A stretch of DNA of 64,000 bases from Lentzea fradiae (GTDB taxonomy: Bacteria > Actinomycetota > Actinomycetes > Mycobacteriales > Pseudonocardiaceae), in assembly GCF_900100955.1 (NCBI RefSeq), contig NZ_FNCC01000002.1, forward strand, positions 310,001 through 374,000, in the 5' to 3' direction. Below, in pieces: positions 61,059 to 64,000 of the stretch. The notes beneath the pieces are model-generated. The model searched no databases. It was not told where the DNA came from and worked only from the letters and a program-made list of their open reading frames with translations. Position numbers and translations under genes: made by a program. Every line of letters begins with the position of its first letter. Position 1 is the stretch's first letter.

Positions 61059-62304
61059 CCAGGTCCTGCACCTCGGCGTAGCCGAACGCGTCGCCCGCGG
61101 GTTCGCCGTCGCGCACCCGCAGCGCGGTCGTGACGGTGTGCCGCAGAGCCGCCCTGAACAGCAGCGACCCGGTGCTGACGCGCTTCACGCCCAGTTCGCC
61201 GAGCTGCTTCGGCGTGCGGGCCTGGGCGAGCACGTTCAACGGCGCCAGCGCCGCGAGCCGCTCGATGTCGCGCGGCTCGGTCAGCCCGGCCACGAAGATC
61301 CCGTCCGCGCCCGCGTCGACGTACCGCCGCGCCCGTTCCTCGGTCTCGTCGTGCGAGAGGCCGAGCCAGTAGGTGTCGATCCGCGCGTTGAGGAACACGC
61401 CGGGCGCCCGTTCCTTCACGGCCGTGACCAACGCGGCCTGCTCGCGCGGGTCGGCGAGGCCGTGCGGGCGGCCGTCCTCCAGGTTGACGCCCGCGACCCC
61501 GAGCCCGGCCACCAGCTCGCCGACCTCCTCCGGTGCCGCCCCGAACCCCGCCTCCAGGTCGGCCGTGACGGGACACGGCAGGTCCGCGAGCGTCCGCGCG
61601 AGCCGCACGGCCTGGTCCCCGGCGAGCCCGGCGCCGTCCTCCAACCCGTGTGCGGCGGCGACGCCCAGGCTCGTCGTGCCGATCGCGCGGAACCCGGCCG
61701 CGTGCAGGGCGGCGGCGGAGGCGAGGTCCCAGGCGTTGGGCAGGACCAGCGGCTCGTCCTGGTGGTGCATCGCCCGGAAGGCGAGGTTCTTGGCGAGCCG
61801 GGTGGCGATCCGGCGGCCCGGGCAGGTGTGCGGACCGTGGCCGAACGGGTGCGCGTCCAGCGGGACCTCGACCAGGTCGTCCCCGGCGACCCTGCGCGTG
61901 ACCGGAACGGGCGGGGCCGGGCTCCCGGTGCGGAGGTGCTCCGCGAACGCGTGCGTGGCGGCCCATGCCTGCACGAGCAGCCCGATCCGGGCCGCGGTCT
62001 CCTCGTCGTGGCGGCTCGCGAGCTGTTCGACCGCCGCGTCGGCCTCCGCCGTGACCGCCTCGTGCGGCTGGTAGCAGGGCGCGATCAGGGCGATGTCCGG
62101 CAGTGAGCCGGGCAGACCGAGGGCGGTGGCCAGCTCGTCGAGCGTCGTGACCTCGACGTTCTCGATGAGCTCGGTGGTGAGCGCACGCCTGCGAGCGTGC
62201 TCGGCGCCGTTGCTGAAACGGACGACGTGCGCGCGCAGCCACGCCACGCCCCGATCTCCGGCGGGCACGGACGGCACGGGCAGGTTCAACAGCTCTTCGG
62301 TCAT
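61027..62304 (-). CDS. Fusion: short P450-like heme region + PEP mutase/isocitrate lyase domain
   Basis: A 425-residue protein in one continuous frame. Residues 1-168 resemble a cut-down cytochrome P450: AHVVRFSNGAEHARRR resembles the C-helix region, AAHAFAEHL-type sequence the I helix, and AHPFGHGPHTCPGRRIA is a full heme-thiolate loop with its Cys. From about residue 175 a PEP mutase/isocitrate-lyase barrel begins (PLVLPNAWDLASAAALHAAG, CPVTADLEAGFG, GVNLEDGRP, FLNARIDTYW). The P450 part is far shorter than the usual 400 residues. The gene diverges from an ArsR regulator and overlaps the acyltransferase 3' end by 32 bases. Confidence 0.8.
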   Translation of the reverse strand: MTEELLNLPVPSVPAGDRGVAWLRAHVVRFSNGAEHARRRALTTELIENVEVTTLDELATALGLPGSLPDIALIAPCYQPHEAVTAEADAAVEQLASRHDEETAARIGLLVQAWAATHAFAEHLRTGSPAPPVPVTRRVAGDDLVEVPLDAHPFGHGPHTCPGRRIATRLAKNLAFRAMHHQDEPLVLPNAWDLASAAALHAAGFRAIGTTSLGVAAAHGLEDGAGLAGDQAVRLARTLADLPCPVTADLEAGFGAAPEEVGELVAGLGVAGVNLEDGRPHGLADPREQAALVTAVKERAPGVFLNARIDTYWLGLSHDETEERARRYVDAGADGIFVAGLTEPRDIERLAALAPLNVLAQARTPKQLGELGVKRVSTGSLLFRAALRHTVTTALRVRDGEPAGDAFGYAEVQDLVSRGTRSAAG

Positions 62305-62328
62305 GCCGCCGAAGCTAGGCCCGGGACA

Positions 62329-62346
62329 CTTCGGCCGGCACCGAAG
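62329..62346. promoter_or_regulatory. Candidate operator between the fusion gene and the ArsR gene
   Basis: CTTCGG and CCGAAG form an inverted repeat around six bases in a 57-bp divergent gap. The ArsR-type protein encoded beside it is the likely binder. Confidence 0.45.
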
Positions 62347-62361
62347 CGTGCGGGCCGCAGA

Positions 62362-63012
62362 ATGGCCGTCATGGAGGCACTGGCGAGGCTGCTGGCGGAC
62401 CGCACGCGGGCGGCGTTCTGCGGGGCCCTGCTCGACGGCAGGGCCTGGACGGCGCACGAGCTGGCCACCCACGCCGGGGTGGCCCCTTCGACCGCCAGCG
62501 AGCACCTGACGCGGCTGGTCGAGGGCGGCCTGCTTGTCGAGCACCGGCAGGGACGGCACCGCTACGTGGCGCTGGCCGGGCCGCACGTCGCCGAGCTGCT
62601 GGAGGCGATGACGGCCTTCGCCGGTCCGGCCCCCGCCCCGCGCACACTGCGGGCGGCGTCGGCCTCGGAGGCCATGGCCCGCGGCCGGACCTGCTACGAC
62701 CACCTCGCGGGCAGGCTCGGCATCACGCTCAAGACCGGCCTGCTGGAGCTGGGCGTGGTGACGACCGACCTGGCCGTCACCGAACCCGGGATCGTCTGGC
62801 TGAAGGAGCTGGGCTTCGAGCCGTCCTCACGCCAGCTGAGCCGCGCGTGCCTGGACTGGACCGAACGCGTCCCGCACCTGGCGGGCGCCGCCGGAGCCCA
62901 CCTCTGCCGGACGTTCCTCGACCGGGGCTGGGTGAAGCGCATCGGCACGACCAGGGCCGTGACGCTGACCCCCGCCGGTGATGCGGGCTGGCGCGACCTC
63001 GGCCTGCTCTAG
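62362..63012 (+). CDS. ArsR-family winged-HTH regulator
   Basis: A 216-residue regulator. The HTH (residues 5-75) has AWTAHELATHAGVAPSTASE and LVEGGLLVEHRQGRHRYVAL. The C-terminal 130 residues form a second domain (ARGRTCYDHLAGRLGITLKT, CLDWTERVPHLAGAAGAHLC) typical of larger ArsR proteins. No arsenic-type Cys cluster is seen, so metal sensing is doubtful. ATG 62371 is an alternative start. It overlaps the glutaredoxin gene by four bases at the 3' end. Confidence 0.88.
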   Translation: MAVMEALARLLADRTRAAFCGALLDGRAWTAHELATHAGVAPSTASEHLTRLVEGGLLVEHRQGRHRYVALAGPHVAELLEAMTAFAGPAPAPRTLRAASASEAMARGRTCYDHLAGRLGITLKTGLLELGVVTTDLAVTEPGIVWLKELGFEPSSRQLSRACLDWTERVPHLAGAAGAHLCRTFLDRGWVKRIGTTRAVTLTPAGDAGWRDLGLL

Positions 63013-63245
63013 GCCGAGAGGGCTGCCCGCAGCCGGTCCTCCTCGACCTTCCAGTAGCCGTGCTCGGCCCCGTCGACCAGGAACACCGGCACCTGGTCGC
63101 CGTACTCGGCCCGCAGCTCGGGGTCGGCGTCCACGTCCTCGACGGACCAGGTCGCGCCCATCTCGCCGCAGATCCGCTCGACCTCGGCCTTCGCCTCCTC
63201 GCACGCGTGGCAGTCGACGCGGCTGATCACGGTCACGTGGTGCAC
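63009..63245 (-). CDS. Glutaredoxin-like protein
   Basis: A 78-residue thioredoxin-fold protein with the active site CHAC (in VISRVDCHACEEAK) and the cis-Pro in DQVPVFLVDG. It belongs to the DUF836/glutaredoxin-like group (Rv0508 type) and may use mycothiol or another thiol for reduction. It lies three bases from the stop codon of the ligase gene, on the same strand. Confidence 0.9.
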   Translation of the reverse strand: MHHVTVISRVDCHACEEAKAEVERICGEMGATWSVEDVDADPELRAEYGDQVPVFLVDGAEHGYWKVEEDRLRAALSA

Positions 63246-63248
63246 GGT

Positions 63249-64000
63249 TCAGGCTCCCAACGGCTTGCGCAGGATGGCGCGGGCCAGCTTGCCGGTCGGC
63301 GAGTGCGGCAGGGCGGTGACGAAGTCGACCGTCGCCGGCACCTTGAACTTCGCCAGCCTGGCCGCGCAGTGCGCCACGACGTCGTCCTTCGACAGCTCGG
63401 CGCCCTCGCGCAGCACCAGCACGACCTTGACCGACTCGCCGGTCCGCTCGTCCGGCACGCCCACGGCCGCGGCCTCCAGGACCTCCGGCATCTCGCAGAG
63501 GACCTGCTCGACCTCGTGCGGGTAGACGTTGAAGCCGTTGACGATGATCAGGTCGCCCGCGCGGTCGACCAGGTGCAGGTCGCCGTCGGAGTCGATGAAG
63601 CCCACGTCGCCGGTGCGGAACCAGCCGGAGGCGTCCGGGCCGTGCGCGCCGTCGGGCCAGTAGCCGCTGAAGAGGTTGTCGCCCTTCGCGGAGACGAGAC
63701 CGGTGCCCGGCTCGTCCTCGTCGATGTCGAGCACCGAGCCGTCCGTGTCGACCAGCCGGATCTCCACGCCGGGCAGCGCCTGGCCCACCGACCCGGCCTT
63801 GGGCACACCGCCGACCAGCGTGGACGTCAGCACGGGGCCGGTCTCGGTGAGGCCGTAGCCCTCGAAGACGGGGATGCCGACCGCGTCGCGCATCTGGGCG
63901 ATGACGCCGGGCGGCAGCGGGGCGGCGCCGGAGGTGAACAGGCGGACCGTGGAGAGCTTCTCGCGCAGCACCTCGACCGGGTGCGCGAGCAGCGCCCGGT
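63249..64000 (-). CDS. AMP-binding CoA ligase, C-terminal part
   Basis: About 250 residues of a fatty-acyl-CoA ligase whose start lies beyond the right edge. Visible motifs are the A4/A5 region VFEGYGLTETGPVLTS, GWFRTGDVGFIDS, the hinge VDRAGDLIIVNGFNVYPHEVE, and the catalytic Lys in PHSPTGKLARAIL. It probably starts a transcript that continues into the glutaredoxin gene. It is related to, but not a close copy of, the ligase at 47377-48942. Confidence 0.92.
   Translation of the reverse strand, partial: RALLAHPVEVLREKLSTVRLFTSGAAPLPPGVIAQMRDAVGIPVFEGYGLTETGPVLTSTLVGGVPKAGSVGQALPGVEIRLVDTDGSVLDIDEDEPGTGLVSAKGDNLFSGYWPDGAHGPDASGWFRTGDVGFIDSDGDLHLVDRAGDLIIVNGFNVYPHEVEQVLCEMPEVLEAAAVGVPDERTGESVKVVLVLREGAELSKDDVVAHCAARLAKFKVPATVDFVTALPHSPTGKLARAILRKPLGA

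Overview
The window is high-GC actinobacterial chromosome, most likely from the Pseudonocardiaceae (a Lentzea, Saccharothrix or Actinosynnema-like organism). The evidence is the very GC-rich third codon positions, the frequent GTG and TTG starts with 4-nt stop/start overlaps, mycothiol biosynthesis (mshA) with a mycothiol-dependent enzyme family member, an F420-type flavin oxidoreductase family protein and an orphan gamma-butyrolactone-receptor-like regulator. No transposase, integrase, phage gene or CRISPR array was seen. The species assignment is inference from gene content.

The left part (about 1-31 kb) is a mosaic. In order it holds the 3' end of a large AAA ATPase, a proline-rich exported protein, an F420/PPOX protein beside an MpaB-type oxygenase, a glutamate-binding lipoprotein, an L,D-transpeptidase, a cold-shock gene, a 0.7-kb repeat-rich gap, a copZ-copA operon behind a CsoR-type operator, a gamma-butyrolactone-receptor-like TetR, and tRNA-Glu, tRNA-Asp and tRNA-Phe genes. 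Next come a divergent PP2C-like gene and an HTH + Clp-N-domain pair around twin palindromes, a YczE/MocR (YczR) pair, and a compact cluster with an ECF sigma factor, a small beta-rich protein, a TPR-CHAT caspase-like protease and a convergent short subtilase (17.7-21.5 kb). A PadR-controlled ABC exporter, a membrane NACHT NTPase and a PCMT-like methyltransferase follow.

The right part (about 31-63 kb) keeps the order of a conserved core block known from Mycobacterium tuberculosis (about Rv0474-Rv0508): XRE regulator, HbhA-like protein, DUF2516, murB, L,D-transpeptidase lipoprotein, SDR, mshA, YbjN, phosphoglycerate mutase, senX3-regX3, exopolyphosphatase, an Rv0497-like membrane protein, a TIM-barrel protein, a thioesterase, proC, a small HTH protein, the 33-aa ribosomal protein bS22, an epimerase, an acyltransferase and a glutaredoxin. 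Genes inserted into this backbone include a GDSG serine-protease-like protein, proline dehydrogenase, a 4CL-type ligase behind a structured leader, and an unusual fusion of a short P450-like heme region to a PEP-mutase/isocitrate-lyase domain.

The points I rate highest are: the CHAT/ECF/subtilase cluster with its 277-nt antisense 3' overlap; the split ClpC2-like autorepressor cassette; the P450-PEP mutase fusion; three perfect DnaA-box sequences packed between the sigma gene and an aminotransferase gene; and a structured RNA candidate at 47.0-47.2 kb that partly resembles the ydaO (c-di-AMP) riboswitch.
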